64,000 nucleotides of DNA from an uncultured bacterium (GCA_947073515.1 CAMTMC010000008.1:1-64000); one strand, 5' to 3'. Counted from the stretch's first letter, positions 8,850 to 18,057 are shown. Notes: generated by a model from the letters alone, not told the origin. Made by a program: numbers and translations.

Positions 8850-9016
8850 CTAGAGTCTGTTTGAAAACCGTCAAAAGGCCGTCTTGGGGCGTCTTTTTCC
8901 GCCAGGACCGCATTAATTTGACTTGAAATCCGTCAGGATTCCTGCGTCAAATCGCCTTGCCTGGCAAAATAACCCACCCCAATCCGGCATTCCGCCGGTT
9001 TTAAAACAGACTCTAG
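8850..9016. mobile_element. MITE-like foldback element, copy 1
   Basis: Ends are 21-bp inverted repeats with one mismatch (CTAGAGTCTGTTTGAAAACCG and its partner at 8996-9016). The outer TA could be the target duplication typical of Tc1/IS630-type elements. The interior is non-coding and also folds back (ATTTGAC...GTCAAAT; CCTGGC...GCCAGG). Its core resembles the element at 39707-39874. It ends a few bases before the promoter of the hydroxylase operon. Confidence 0.75.
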
Positions 9017-9023
9017 TACTTCA

Positions 9024-9052
9024 TCGACAAATGGGGAAAACTTTGATACAAT
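9024..9052 (+). promoter_or_regulatory. Promoter of the molybdenum hydroxylase operon
   Basis: TCGACA, 17-bp spacer, TACAAT, starting eight bases beyond the MITE. Confidence 0.7.
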
Positions 9053-9085
9053 AGATCCAGAACATGAGATAAAGGAGAGAGCATA

Positions 9086-9859
9086 TTGTTTACCGCGCAA
9101 GAATATGCCCGCCCCGCCACTTTAGCGGAGGCCTACGCCCTCAACCAGCGGCGGGGCAACACCATCATCGGCGGCGGGGGCTGGCTGAGAATGGGCCGCC
9201 AGCGGTTCCACACCCTCATCGACCTGTCCGGCCTGGGGCTGGACAACATTAAGGAGGAGGACGGCCGCTTTACCCTGGGGGCCATGGTCACCCTCCGGCA
9301 GATGGAGCTGGACCGGGGGCTGGCCGGGGCCTTCGGCCCGCTGTTCGTCGATATGGCCAAGCATATCGTGGGCATCCAGTTCCGCAATCGAGCCACCCTG
9401 GGGGGCAGCCTGGCCGCCCGGTTCGGCTTCTCCGATGTGCTCACCTGCCTGCTGGCCCTGGACTGTGAGGTGGAGCTGGCGGGGGCGGGGACCGTCCCCC
9501 TGCCCCGGTACGCCCAGATGCCCTATGACCGGGACGTGCTGGCCCGGGTCATCCTCCACAAAAACGGCCGCCGGGCGGCCTATGAGAGCACCCTCATCAC
9601 CCACACCGACATCCCCGTCCTCACCTGCGCCGCCTCCGCCCTGGGGGACAGCTTGCGGGTGGTGATCGGGGCCCGGCCCGGCCGGGCCTCCGCCCTGGAC
9701 GGGCTGTCGCTGGCGGACGGTCCGGAGCGGGCCGCCCAGGCGGCCCGGGAGTATTTCTCCTTCGGCTCCAACATGCGGGCCAGCGCCCAGTACCGCCGCC
9801 ACCTGGCCGGGGTGCTGGCGGCCCGGGCGGTCAGACGGCTCCAGGAGGTGAACCCATGA
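9086..9859 (+). CDS. xdhB: Molybdenum hydroxylase FAD-binding subunit (XdhB-like)
   Basis: This 257-residue medium subunit of a xanthine dehydrogenase-type enzyme carries FAD. The FAD loops are visible as IIGGGGWLR near residue 30 and the ATLGGSLAA stretch near 108, followed by the C-terminal CO-dehydrogenase flavoprotein domain. The start is TTG, supported by AAAGGAG eight bases upstream; no ATG fits. The stop overlaps the next start (ATGA), so the subunits are translationally coupled. Neighbouring xpt and permease genes suggest xanthine/hypoxanthine as substrate, but nicotinate-type or other heterocycles cannot be excluded. Confidence 0.85.
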   Translation: MFTAQEYARPATLAEAYALNQRRGNTIIGGGGWLRMGRQRFHTLIDLSGLGLDNIKEEDGRFTLGAMVTLRQMELDRGLAGAFGPLFVDMAKHIVGIQFRNRATLGGSLAARFGFSDVLTCLLALDCEVELAGAGTVPLPRYAQMPYDRDVLARVILHKNGRRAAYESTLITHTDIPVLTCAASALGDSLRVVIGARPGRASALDGLSLADGPERAAQAAREYFSFGSNMRASAQYRRHLAGVLAARAVRRLQEVNP

Positions 9860-10317
9860 ACATCACAGTAACCATCAACGGGACCCGGCACACCGGGGAG
9901 GTCCTCCCGGATCTGCCGCTGCTGGACTTCCTCCGGGGGCAGGGATGCCTGTCCGTCAAGCGGGGGTGTGAGACCTCCAACTGCGGGCTGTGTACCGTAT
10001 GGCTGGACGGCGCCCCCGTCCTGTCCTGCGGCGTGCTGGCTGTCCAGGCGGACGGCAGGGCGATTACCACCCTGGAGGGCCTCCAGGAGGAGGCCGCCCA
10101 GTTCGGCGCTTTTCTGGCCGATGAGGGCGGGGAGCAGTGCGGCTTTTGCGCCCCGGGCCTGATTATGACGGTGCTGGCCATGGCCCGGGAGCTGGACGAC
10201 CCGGGTGAGGACGAGATCCGGGCCTACCTGGCGGGCAACCTGTGCCGGTGTTCCGGCTACCAGAGCCAGCTGCGGGCCATCCAAAAATACCTGGCCTGGC
10301 GGAAGGAGGAGCGGTGA
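9856..10317 (+). CDS. xdhC: Molybdenum hydroxylase 2Fe-2S subunit (XdhC-like)
   Basis: A 153-residue small subunit carrying two 2Fe-2S clusters that relay electrons between molybdopterin and FAD. The plant-type ferredoxin cluster ligands are in CETSNCGLCTVW with a later Cys. The second, helical-domain cluster ligands are CGFCAPG and CRCSGY. It overlaps the preceding gene by four bases and the next by one (TGATG). Length and all eight Cys match the family. Confidence 0.92.
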   Translation: MNITVTINGTRHTGEVLPDLPLLDFLRGQGCLSVKRGCETSNCGLCTVWLDGAPVLSCGVLAVQADGRAITTLEGLQEEAAQFGAFLADEGGEQCGFCAPGLIMTVLAMARELDDPGEDEIRAYLAGNLCRCSGYQSQLRAIQKYLAWRKEER

Positions 10318-12602
10318 TGGGCTATGTGAACAGCCGTATTCGGAAAAAGGACGCCATGGGGCTGGTCACCGGAAAGCCAGTATACACCAGCGACCTGATC
10401 TCCAAAAACGCCCTGGTGGTGAAGCTTCTGCGCTCCCCCCACGCCCACGCCCTGGTGGAGCGGATCGACACCAAAGCGGCCCTGCTGATTCCAGGCGTGG
10501 TGGCGGTTTACACCTGGGAGGACGTGCCCCGGAGCCGGTTTACCACCGCCGGACAGACCTACCCCGAGCCCAGCCCCTACGACCGGCTGATTTTAGACCG
10601 CCGTCTGCGGTGCGCGGGCGACCCGGTGGCCATCGTCGCCGCCGAGAGCCAGGAGGCGGCCCTGAAGGCCCTGCGGCTCATCAAAGTGGACTACCAGGTG
10701 CTGGAGCCCCTGCTGGACTTCACCCAGGCCCTGGACAACCCGATTTTAGTCCACCCCGAGGAGGACTTCCGCCCCCTGTGCCCCGTGGGGGCGGACAACC
10801 GGCGGAACCTGTGCAGCGCCAGCTCCTTCGAGACCGGCGATGTGGAGGAGGTTTTTGCCAAATGCGACCTGGTACTGGAGCGGACTTACCGCACCAAGGC
10901 CAACAACCAGGCCATGATGGAGACCTTCCGCACCTACTCCTACCTGGACGAGTATGGCCGGCTCACTGTGGTCAGCTCCACCCAGGTGCCCTTCCACGTA
11001 CGGCGCATCCTGTCCAACGCCCTGGAGATCCCCAAGGCCCAAATCCGTGTCATCAAGCCCCGGATCGGCGGGGGCTTCGGGGCCAAGCAGAGCGTGGTCA
11101 GCGAGCAGTTCTCCGCCTTTGTCACCCTGAAAACCGGCCGTCCGGCCTGCATTATCTACACCCGGGAGGAGAGCATGACCAACGGTTCCCCCCGGCACCA
11201 GATGGAGCTGCGGGCGCGGATTGGCGCCGACCGGGAGGGGCTCATCCGGGCCATTGACCTGTACGCCCTGTCCAACGCCGGGGCCTACGGCGACCACGGC
11301 CCCACCACCATCGGCCTGGCAGGCCACAAGTCCCTGTCCCTCTACGGCGGGCTGGAGGCCGCCCGCTTTACCTGCGACGTGGTGTACACCAACACCATGG
11401 GGGCCGGGGCCTACCGGGGCTACGGCGCCACCCAGGGCATCTTCGCCGTGGAGAGCGCCGTGAACGAGGTAGCCGCCGCCTTAAATCTGGATCCCTGTAC
11501 CATCCGGGAGAAAAATATGGTGGCCCAGGGGCAGACGATGCCCACCTACTACAACGAGCCCTGCAACAGCTGCGCTCTGGACCGGTGCATGGCCCGGGCC
11601 AAGGAGCTGATGGACTGGGAGAGGAAGTACCCCGCCAGAAAACTGGACAACGGCCACATCCGGGCCGTGGGCGTGGCGATGTCCATGCAGGGCAGCGGCA
11701 TCTCCGGGGTGGACATCGCCAGCGTGGAAATCCGGCTGGGGGACGGCGGCTTCTACACCCTGCTGGTGGGCTGCACCGACATGGGCACCGGCTGCGACAC
11801 CATCCTGGCCCAGATGGCCGCCGACTGCCTGGACTGCTCCATTGACCAGATCGCCGTCCGGGGGGTGGACACCGACCAGTCCCCCTACGACACCGGCTCC
11901 TACGCCTCCTCCACCACCTATGTCACCGGCATGGCGGTGGTCAAGACCTGCCAGGAGCTGCGGGAGAAGATCCTGGCCGCCGGGGCCCGGCTGCTGGGCG
12001 TATCGCCGGAGCGGGCGGAGTTTGACGGCGGACGGGTTTTCCTTCCGGCGGACGGCCGGGAGGTCTCCCTGACCGCCATCGGGGAGGCCGGCGTGATGGG
12101 GGACAGCAGGGCTCTCTCCGCCACCCAGGCCCACTCCTCCCCCATCTCCCCGCCCCCGTTTATGGTGGGCATGGCGGAGATCGACCTGGACCCGGACACC
12201 GGCGAGGTGGACGTGGTGGACTATGTGGCGGTGGTGGACTGCGGCACGGTGGTCAACCCCAACCTGGCTACCGTCCAGACCGAGGGCGGCATTGCCCAGG
12301 GCATCGGCATGGCCCTGTACGAGGACATCCAATACAGCCCCCAGGGGCAGCCCCGGAACAACTCCTTCCTCCAGTACAAGATCCCCACCCGGCTGGATCT
12401 TGGGAAAATCCGGGTGGCCTTTGAGAGCAGCTATGAGCCCACCGGCCCCTTCGGGGCCAAGTCCATCGGTGAGCTGGTCATCAACACCCCCGCCCCGGCC
12501 ATCGCCAACGCCGTGGCCAACGCCACCGGGCTGTTTTTCCGGGAGCTGCCCATCAAGGCGGAGGACATCGCCCTGGGGCTGGCCCGTCGGGATGGAGGTT
12601 GA
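10317..12602 (+). CDS. xdhA: Molybdenum hydroxylase molybdopterin-binding subunit (XdhA-like)
   Basis: The 761-residue catalytic subunit binds the molybdopterin-cytosine-dinucleotide cofactor. It has the N-terminal a/b hammerhead (from ~15) and MoCo-binding domains with IGGGFGAK near residue 245, GAYRGYGA near 365, and a C-terminal GAKSIGE that supplies the catalytic Glu. The start at 10317 overlaps the previous stop; the ORF-track start is 25 codons too early. With the two upstream subunits it forms a complete (alpha beta gamma) hydroxylase. Substrate is inferred as a purine from neighbours only. Whether it uses selenium cannot be seen. Confidence 0.9.
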   Translation: MGYVNSRIRKKDAMGLVTGKPVYTSDLISKNALVVKLLRSPHAHALVERIDTKAALLIPGVVAVYTWEDVPRSRFTTAGQTYPEPSPYDRLILDRRLRCAGDPVAIVAAESQEAALKALRLIKVDYQVLEPLLDFTQALDNPILVHPEEDFRPLCPVGADNRRNLCSASSFETGDVEEVFAKCDLVLERTYRTKANNQAMMETFRTYSYLDEYGRLTVVSSTQVPFHVRRILSNALEIPKAQIRVIKPRIGGGFGAKQSVVSEQFSAFVTLKTGRPACIIYTREESMTNGSPRHQMELRARIGADREGLIRAIDLYALSNAGAYGDHGPTTIGLAGHKSLSLYGGLEAARFTCDVVYTNTMGAGAYRGYGATQGIFAVESAVNEVAAALNLDPCTIREKNMVAQGQTMPTYYNEPCNSCALDRCMARAKELMDWERKYPARKLDNGHIRAVGVAMSMQGSGISGVDIASVEIRLGDGGFYTLLVGCTDMGTGCDTILAQMAADCLDCSIDQIAVRGVDTDQSPYDTGSYASSTTYVTGMAVVKTCQELREKILAAGARLLGVSPERAEFDGGRVFLPADGREVSLTAIGEAGVMGDSRALSATQAHSSPISPPPFMVGMAEIDLDPDTGEVDVVDYVAVVDCGTVVNPNLATVQTEGGIAQGIGMALYEDIQYSPQGQPRNNSFLQYKIPTRLDLGKIRVAFESSYEPTGPFGAKSIGELVINTPAPAIANAVANATGLFFRELPIKAEDIALGLARRDGG

Positions 12603-13167
12603 CATTATTTTACTGGCCGGGGGCGGTTCCCGCCGCTTCGCCCGGGCCAGTTCGGAGGCCGGAGGGCGGAAACTGCTGGCCCTGTGGCGGGGGAAACCCC
12701 TGTTCCACTGGGCGCTGGACGCCGTGAGCCCCCCGCCTCCCCACTGCCGTGTCCTTGTGGTCACCCGGGAACGGGAGATCATTGCCGAAGCTTGCCGCCG
12801 GGGGTTCCTCCCGGTGGAGGCCCCGCCCCCGGACGAGGGGATCGCCGCCTCGGCTCGGGCGGGAGCCGCCGCCGCCCGTGAGGGGGCCGCCCTGTGCTTC
12901 TTCGTGTGCGACCAGCCGGAATTTCCCCGTGAGCTGTTCACACGGTTTGTGGAGGGGTTTTGTTCCAGCGGCCTTCCCTTGGGCCGGGTACGGGCCGGAG
13001 ACAGGATGGGCAGCCCCACCGCCTTCCGGCCGGAGCTCCGGGGGGAGCTGATGGCCCTCCGGGGGGACGAGGGGGGCCGGGCGCTTTTCCGGGGCCGGGA
13101 GGGGGAGACCTTTTTCCTGGAGATTCCGGAGGAGTGCCTGGAGGATTTGGATATGCCCTGGGGCTAG
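12592..13167 (+). CDS. MocA/MobA-like molybdenum cofactor nucleotidyltransferase
   Basis: A 191-residue NTP-transferase fold with the nucleotide-binding ILLAGGGSRRF loop at the N-terminus and a VCDQPEF metal-binding Asp motif near residue 107. It most likely loads CMP onto molybdopterin to make the MCD cofactor needed by the hydroxylase just upstream. It overlaps the preceding gene by 11 bases. The KLL segment that contacts nucleotide follows a short, unusual insertion. Alternative: a transferase for another nucleotide-sugar-like substrate, less likely in this operon. Confidence 0.8.
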   Translation: MEVDIILLAGGGSRRFARASSEAGGRKLLALWRGKPLFHWALDAVSPPPPHCRVLVVTREREIIAEACRRGFLPVEAPPPDEGIAASARAGAAAAREGAALCFFVCDQPEFPRELFTRFVEGFCSSGLPLGRVRAGDRMGSPTAFRPELRGELMALRGDEGGRALFRGREGETFFLEIPEECLEDLDMPWG

Positions 13168-13195
13168 AGGTCCCCCTTTAAAACCGGCATTAAAA

Positions 13196-13238
13196 TAGTG
13201 GAAGAAGGCAGTCTGAACTGCCATCTTCCACTACTTTT
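13196..13238 (+). terminator. Terminator of the hydroxylase operon
   Basis: A 17-bp stem with one mismatch (TAGTGGAAGA...TCTTCCACTA), 4-nt loop, then CTTTTTATT on the plus strand. Confidence 0.85.
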
Positions 13239-13263
13239 TATTGACTAGTAGCTCTATGCTTGT

Positions 13264-14277
13264 TTACCGCTCCACAGCGGCCCGGACCGCATGGAGGTTC
13301 TCCTCAGAGGAACGGGGGTCGGCCACACAGCCGGGGCCCACAATCAGGCCCTTACCCCCCACCATGTCAATCGCTTCCTTGACGTGGGCCTTGATCATGT
13401 CGGAAGTAGCGCCGCTGGACATAATGCTGTCGTATTGCAGGGAGGTCCCCACAATAGCGGGACCTTCCCGCAAGCCGCCCAGGAACACCTTGTCGCTCTT
13501 CTCCCGTGCCTCTTTCAGCGTAGGATTGGTCTGGCGGTCATGCCAGCTGAGCACGTTGCAGGGATACTTGCTCACTGTATCAAACCGCACATTCGTACCG
13601 TGAATATGGGCCACATTGAACCAGGTCTCGTCTTTATAGGCGTTGATAACCCGCAGGTCGTAGGGCTTACAGAACTCGGCGAACATATCGTCGTCCATCA
13701 GGTCAAGGGCGGCGCATTGGGTGGCCAGGAAGAAACCGCTGACTCCGGCCTCGATGTTGGCCTTGACAAAGCCGACTGTGGTCTCCGTGATGGCCTCCAG
13801 GGCCTGGTGGACCATCTCGGGGTGCTCCCGCATATCCTCCACCATGCGGCCGCCGGCCAGCTTCCTCAGGGTAGTGGCGGGGGTAAAGATGGTCTGGAGA
13901 TAGGGGGTGTTGGGCTTGACCAAGCGGTTCAGCCACTGGGAGATCTGAAGGGTCTTGCCCCAGGTGCCATGGGTGGGGGCCAGAGGCTGGATCCTTTTGT
14001 AGTCCTCCAGGCTGGAGATGGCGGGCGCGGCAATCTCCACTTCCTTGTACTTATCACAGAAGATCTCCAGCTTGGTTCCCCAGTCGGAGGTTGTATAGGC
14101 CCCAAAGGGCATCATCTTGATGAAGTCGTAGTCATACTTCTCATTGAACTCCACCATCGCCTCCGCCAGGGAACGGGGATCCTGGTCATACTGGGAAAGG
14201 TGCATCCAGACACTGACCGGGACACGGTCTGGCTCTTTCCCGGACAAAACGGCACGAAGTCTTTCTTCTCTGTTCAT
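13264..14277 (-). CDS. Uroporphyrinogen decarboxylase family protein (methyltransferase-like)
   Basis: This 337-residue TIM-barrel protein belongs to the URO-D/CmuA/MtaA superfamily. The N-terminal NREERL.AVLSG.EPDRVPV stretch is typical of catabolic or corrinoid-methyltransferase-like members rather than heme biosynthesis, and no heme genes are nearby. The C-terminal half has a plausible metal-binding region (HIHGTN, then a late GCVADP). GGAGG before the ATG at 14277 sets the start, 24 codons inside the ORF-track start. It is divergent from a GntR regulator that probably controls it. Substrate is unknown; no corrinoid protein gene is adjacent. Confidence 0.75.
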   Translation of the reverse strand: MNREERLRAVLSGKEPDRVPVSVWMHLSQYDQDPRSLAEAMVEFNEKYDYDFIKMMPFGAYTTSDWGTKLEIFCDKYKEVEIAAPAISSLEDYKRIQPLAPTHGTWGKTLQISQWLNRLVKPNTPYLQTIFTPATTLRKLAGGRMVEDMREHPEMVHQALEAITETTVGFVKANIEAGVSGFFLATQCAALDLMDDDMFAEFCKPYDLRVINAYKDETWFNVAHIHGTNVRFDTVSKYPCNVLSWHDRQTNPTLKEAREKSDKVFLGGLREGPAIVGTSLQYDSIMSSGATSDMIKAHVKEAIDMVGGKGLIVGPGCVADPRSSEENLHAVRAAVER

Positions 14278-14366
14278 ATCGATTCCTCCCGAACAATTCA
14301 GATATATGTCTGCCTGCCCGCCCCTTTTCAGGGCGGATACAATTAACACAAATTCCAGCCATCAGA

Positions 14367-14394
14367 TTGACAATTTCTCAAAAAATAGTATAAT
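14367..14394 (+). promoter_or_regulatory. Consensus promoter of the gntR gene
   Basis: TTGACA, 16-bp spacer, TATAAT: both hexamers match consensus. It lies in the divergent region shared with the URO-D gene, so repressor binding here could act on both. Confidence 0.8.
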
Positions 14395-14428
14395 TAAAAC
14401 CAATCAATAATGAGAGGAGTGTCCAAAT

Positions 14429-15160
14429 TTGCACAATCAGGACAGTTTTACTCCTAGCTATATGAAGATACAAAACTACATCTGGGAAAAGATTGAAAGT
14501 GGCGAATATGGATTGGGAGATCAGATCCCCTCGGAAACTGAACTGGCCGCCATGTTCTCTGTCTCCCGGGTTACGGCCAACAAGGCCATCAAAGAGATGT
14601 CCCTCATGGGTATCCTGGAGCGGGTGCGGGGCCGTGGCACCTTTGTCCGTGCCAACCAGAATGTCTCCACCGCCTCCAAAGCCTTTGTGTCCGCGGTCAA
14701 GCTGGATGTCACCGGAAACCGGCAGCATCAGCTGCTGCAATTCCGTGTCCTGGACTCCTTTCCCGAGCTGGCGGAGAAGTCCGGCCTCCCGGAGGAGGCA
14801 CCTTTTTATGAGATTATTCTGGTCAACAAGAATCAGGAGCAGTGGGAGTCTCTGGACTACACGTACATCCCATGTTCTCTGATTGAGAACATCGCCCCCT
14901 CCCTGGACTACTTCCGCACCCACTTTGTCTTTGACTATCTCAAATCTCAGCCGGGGCTCAACCCGAAATTTCTGAAGATTTTTGTCAATACTCCCCCATG
15001 CCCCTTCCTGGAATCAGCTTACGAGCTGCTGGGAAAGCCGGACAGCATGCAGATCTGGTCTACGGACGTGTATGATGCCAATATGAAGCTGCTCAGTACC
15101 ACCTTTACGACTTATCCCAGCTCCGCGCGGGATATCCCGCTGTTTACCTTTTCCCTGTAA
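14429..15160 (+). CDS. GntR-family (HutC-type) transcriptional regulator
   Basis: This 243-residue protein has a winged helix-turn-helix at residues ~8-75 (LGDQIPSETELAAMFSVSRVTANKAI) followed by a UTRA ligand-binding domain. The start is a TTG preceded by GAGAGGAGT. It is divergent from the URO-D family gene, the usual arrangement for a local regulator. The ligand is unknown. A strong terminator follows. Confidence 0.88.
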   Translation: MHNQDSFTPSYMKIQNYIWEKIESGEYGLGDQIPSETELAAMFSVSRVTANKAIKEMSLMGILERVRGRGTFVRANQNVSTASKAFVSAVKLDVTGNRQHQLLQFRVLDSFPELAEKSGLPEEAPFYEIILVNKNQEQWESLDYTYIPCSLIENIAPSLDYFRTHFVFDYLKSQPGLNPKFLKIFVNTPPCPFLESAYELLGKPDSMQIWSTDVYDANMKLLSTTFTTYPSSARDIPLFTFSL

Positions 15161-15174
15161 GCGTCAAAAAGTAC

Positions 15175-15209
15175 AGGGGGGACGGAATCATTTCCGCCCC
15201 CCCTTTTTT
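15175..15209 (+). terminator. Terminator after gntR
   Basis: GGGGGGACGGAA pairs with TTTCCGCCCCCC, then six T residues. Confidence 0.85.
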
Positions 15210-15241
15210 ACTGGGCCGGCGGGGGGCGCGCTAGGCCTTGC

Positions 15242-16555
15242 TCAGTCGTTTGTCCACTTGTCGATCATGATGCGCAGGATCTCCTTGTCGGTCTCCTTCA
15301 TGCCCTCGCGGCCCAGGCGGCCCACGCTGGCAATCATGTTCTCCACGCCCTTCTTCACAATGCCGTCACCGCCGACGAACTGCTGCTTCTGGCAGTACAT
15401 CTCATAGCCCAGCAGACCGTTGTCCACCGCCAGGGCGATTTTGCCGGCACAGGAGGCCTTAGCCCCGTCGCACACCACGCCGGAGGCGATGGCCAGGGCG
15501 TTTACCAGGGTGTGGGAGATAGCCTCCAGGGAGCCGTCCTTCAGATAGGCGATACCGCAGCCGGCCGCGGCGCCGGCGCTGATGGCCCCGCAGTAGGCGG
15601 ATAGGCGGCCGATGGGTGACTTCTGATGGATGCCCAGCAGATTGGACAGCACCAGGGCCCGGTACATCTTCTCCTCGCTCACGCCCATCTCCCGGGCGTA
15701 GACAATGACGGGCACCGAGGCGGTGATCCCCTGGTTGCCGCTGCCAGAGTTGATGATCACGGGCAGCTCACAGCCATTCATGCGGGCGTCGCTGCCCGCC
15801 GCCGCCATGGCCCGGGATTTCAGCCGCAGCGCGGACTCACCCCCCGCCGCCATGACCTCGGGATGGCTGGCCAGCAGTACAGAGCCCACATTGGCGCCGT
15901 AGTCGTTCTTCAGGCCCTCCTCGGCAATGGCCATATTGTAGGAGATCTGGGTGTCCAGCACTTTCTTCACATCGGCGATGTCCACTGTGTTGGCAAAGTC
16001 CAGAATCAGCTCCACGGTCAGGAAACTGCGGTCGGTGAGGCCCTCCTCGCTCTCGGCCGCCACCTCCACATCCAGCTCCACCTGCCCATTTTTCTCGATA
16101 TGTACGATATTGGTGTGGAAATTGGCGATGCGCACCTGAGCGCTGGAGTCCCCTTTGCTGACCGTGACGATGATGTCAAAAATCAGGGAGGACTCCGCCA
16201 GCCGCACGGAAATATCAGTGTTCTCCAGGTAGCGCTTGATCTCGGCCTGCTGGGACTCACTAACCTGGGAGATCACCTCCAGCTGCTTGTCCTCAGCGCC
16301 GGCCACAATGCCCGCCGCTGCGGCCGCTGGGATGCCCCGGAGATGGCCGGTATTGGGCACGATGACGCTCTTCACATTTTTAATAATGTTGCCGCTGGCC
16401 TCCACGACCACCTTGTCCGGCATCTCGCCCAGTGTCTTTCGGGCCATGGCGGCGCAGTAAGCCACCGCGATGGGCTCGGTACAGCCCATGGCGGGCAGCA
16501 GTTCTTCCTCCAGAATGTTGATACATTGCTGGTATCTAATATCGCTCTTTAACAT
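15242..16555 (-). CDS. cyuA: UPF0597/CyuA-type L-cysteine desulfidase (serine-dehydratase-like)
   Basis: This 437-residue protein matches the CyuA/YhaM and archaeal cysteine desulfidase family, which breaks L-cysteine into pyruvate, ammonia and sulfide using a [4Fe-4S] cluster. Candidate cluster ligands are the Cys in GCTEPIAVAY near residue 25 and conserved late Cys in AAGCGIAYL and VCDGAKASCAG. The SGSGNQG loop is typical. It is the last gene of the long minus-strand peptide operon, so it probably disposes of cysteine released from imported peptides. Serine dehydratase activity is the main alternative. Confidence 0.8.
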   Translation of the reverse strand: MLKSDIRYQQCINILEEELLPAMGCTEPIAVAYCAAMARKTLGEMPDKVVVEASGNIIKNVKSVIVPNTGHLRGIPAAAAAGIVAGAEDKQLEVISQVSESQQAEIKRYLENTDISVRLAESSLIFDIIVTVSKGDSSAQVRIANFHTNIVHIEKNGQVELDVEVAAESEEGLTDRSFLTVELILDFANTVDIADVKKVLDTQISYNMAIAEEGLKNDYGANVGSVLLASHPEVMAAGGESALRLKSRAMAAAGSDARMNGCELPVIINSGSGNQGITASVPVIVYAREMGVSEEKMYRALVLSNLLGIHQKSPIGRLSAYCGAISAGAAAGCGIAYLKDGSLEAISHTLVNALAIASGVVCDGAKASCAGKIALAVDNGLLGYEMYCQKQQFVGGDGIVKKGVENMIASVGRLGREGMKETDKEILRIMIDKWTND

Positions 16556-16648
16556 CTCTAATTCCCTCCGTGATCAATGTTTTCATGGAGCCTTTCTTGT
16601 CTTTATTATATATACATATTTCAGAGTTGTCAATACATTTGTGGCCAG

Positions 16649-18025
16649 CTATTCCGTCCGGGCCTCTCCCTCTTTGGCCAGGGCCAAACGGGCCTCCCGG
16701 GAGCGCTTCCAGCCGCCGCTGGCCACAAAAAGACTGTAGAGGCATACCGCGGACAGGGGCCCTAAAATGCTGGCCACCGCCACGCCGTTGAAGCCCATCC
16801 GCCGGGTCGCCAGCATAGCCGCCGGGATGCGGACCACATATTGGGAAATGCACACACAGAAAAGGGTCACAATGCCATTCCCCGTCCCCCGCAGGAACCC
16901 AATCAGCGGATGGGCCGCCGCGAAGCAGAGGAATGAGAAGCAGGAGACACGCAAATAACCTGACACATACCGGATAACTTCCGGATCCTTGTTGAAGAGC
17001 GATGCCGCATAAGGGGCGGCAAACGCTGTCACCACCGCCAGGACAGCCGCCAGGCTGAGGGAGAGGCCCAGGGCGTTTCTCAGACCGGAGAGGGCCCGTT
17101 CCGGCTTTCTGGCCCCCAAATTCTGGGATACAAAGGCGGACAGCGAGGCGTTGATGGCGTCGCTGGGCAGGAAGGCGAAGCTCTCTATTTTAATACATAC
17201 CCCGTAGGCGGCGCTGGCCTCCAGCCCAAAGCTGTTCGCGATACCGCTCAGGGTGGTCAGCGACACATTGAGCAGAAACTGCTGAAGGGCGGCGGGCAGG
17301 CCCAGGTGGAAGAGCTTTCCGGCATAGCCCGGGTAAATACGGATCGCCCGGGGCGAGAAGTTGATGACGTGCTTTTTCCGCCGGAAATAGGCCACCCCCA
17401 TGATGAACGAGATTCCCTGGGCCATCACAGTGGCCAGAGCGGCCCCAAAGGCCCCCATCCCGCCCCAGACAATGAACAGAAAATCCAGCACCACATTGGC
17501 GCAGGCGGCAATGATGACAAAAACCATGGAGCTCTTGGAATCTCCAAACCCCCGCTGAAAGGCGGAGATCAGGTTGTAGCCAAACATAAAGACAATTCCA
17601 ATGAAAATCGTACGCAGATATTGGATTGCGGAGCCCACCGAAGCCTCTGGGGTATGGACCAGCTGAATTAGGGCCGGGGTAAACAGAGCCCCTCCCACCG
17701 CTACCGCCGCCGCCAGAAGGGCGTAGATCGCAATGACCGTATTGGCCGCCTTTTTCAGGTTTTCCTGGTCCCCCTGCCCCTTATAAATGCCAATCATCAC
17801 TGACGCGCCGATTGACAGGCCGTTTATGGTCATCAGCATAATGTTCATAATCGGGCCGCTGACAGATACAGCGGCCAATCCCGCCGTATCTGTGTATTTC
17901 CCCACAAAGAACATGTCCACCGCATTGTATAGGGCTTGGAGCAGATTGGATACCACCAAGGGAAGAGCGAAGCGAATGATCTGCTGCCGCACACCGCTTG
18001 TGGTGAGGTCATTTTGTAGTGCCAT
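16649..18025 (-). CDS. MATE-family multidrug/metabolite exporter
   Basis: A 458-residue protein with twelve predicted membrane helices in two homologous six-helix halves. It shows MATE hallmarks: PLVVSNLLQALYNAVDMFFVG in helix 1 and a repeated helix-7 start (GLPAALQQFL). It exports cationic compounds or metabolites by Na+ or H+ antiport. It sits between the peptide-binding lipoprotein and CyuA, so it could expel an unused amino acid or toxic by-product; that is inference. AAGGAGG precedes the ATG. Confidence 0.88.
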   Translation of the reverse strand: MALQNDLTTSGVRQQIIRFALPLVVSNLLQALYNAVDMFFVGKYTDTAGLAAVSVSGPIMNIMLMTINGLSIGASVMIGIYKGQGDQENLKKAANTVIAIYALLAAAVAVGGALFTPALIQLVHTPEASVGSAIQYLRTIFIGIVFMFGYNLISAFQRGFGDSKSSMVFVIIAACANVVLDFLFIVWGGMGAFGAALATVMAQGISFIMGVAYFRRKKHVINFSPRAIRIYPGYAGKLFHLGLPAALQQFLLNVSLTTLSGIANSFGLEASAAYGVCIKIESFAFLPSDAINASLSAFVSQNLGARKPERALSGLRNALGLSLSLAAVLAVVTAFAAPYAASLFNKDPEVIRYVSGYLRVSCFSFLCFAAAHPLIGFLRGTGNGIVTLFCVCISQYVVRIPAAMLATRRMGFNGVAVASILGPLSAVCLYSLFVASGGWKRSREARLALAKEGEARTE

Positions 18026-18057
18026 ATCTGCCTCCTTCCATTTCTTAGCATCCGCAA

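Noticed and set aside
11481-13019. 512-codon minus-strand ORF under xdhA/mocA
   Set aside because: Antisense to two recognised enzymes, no ribosome binding site, low-complexity translation.
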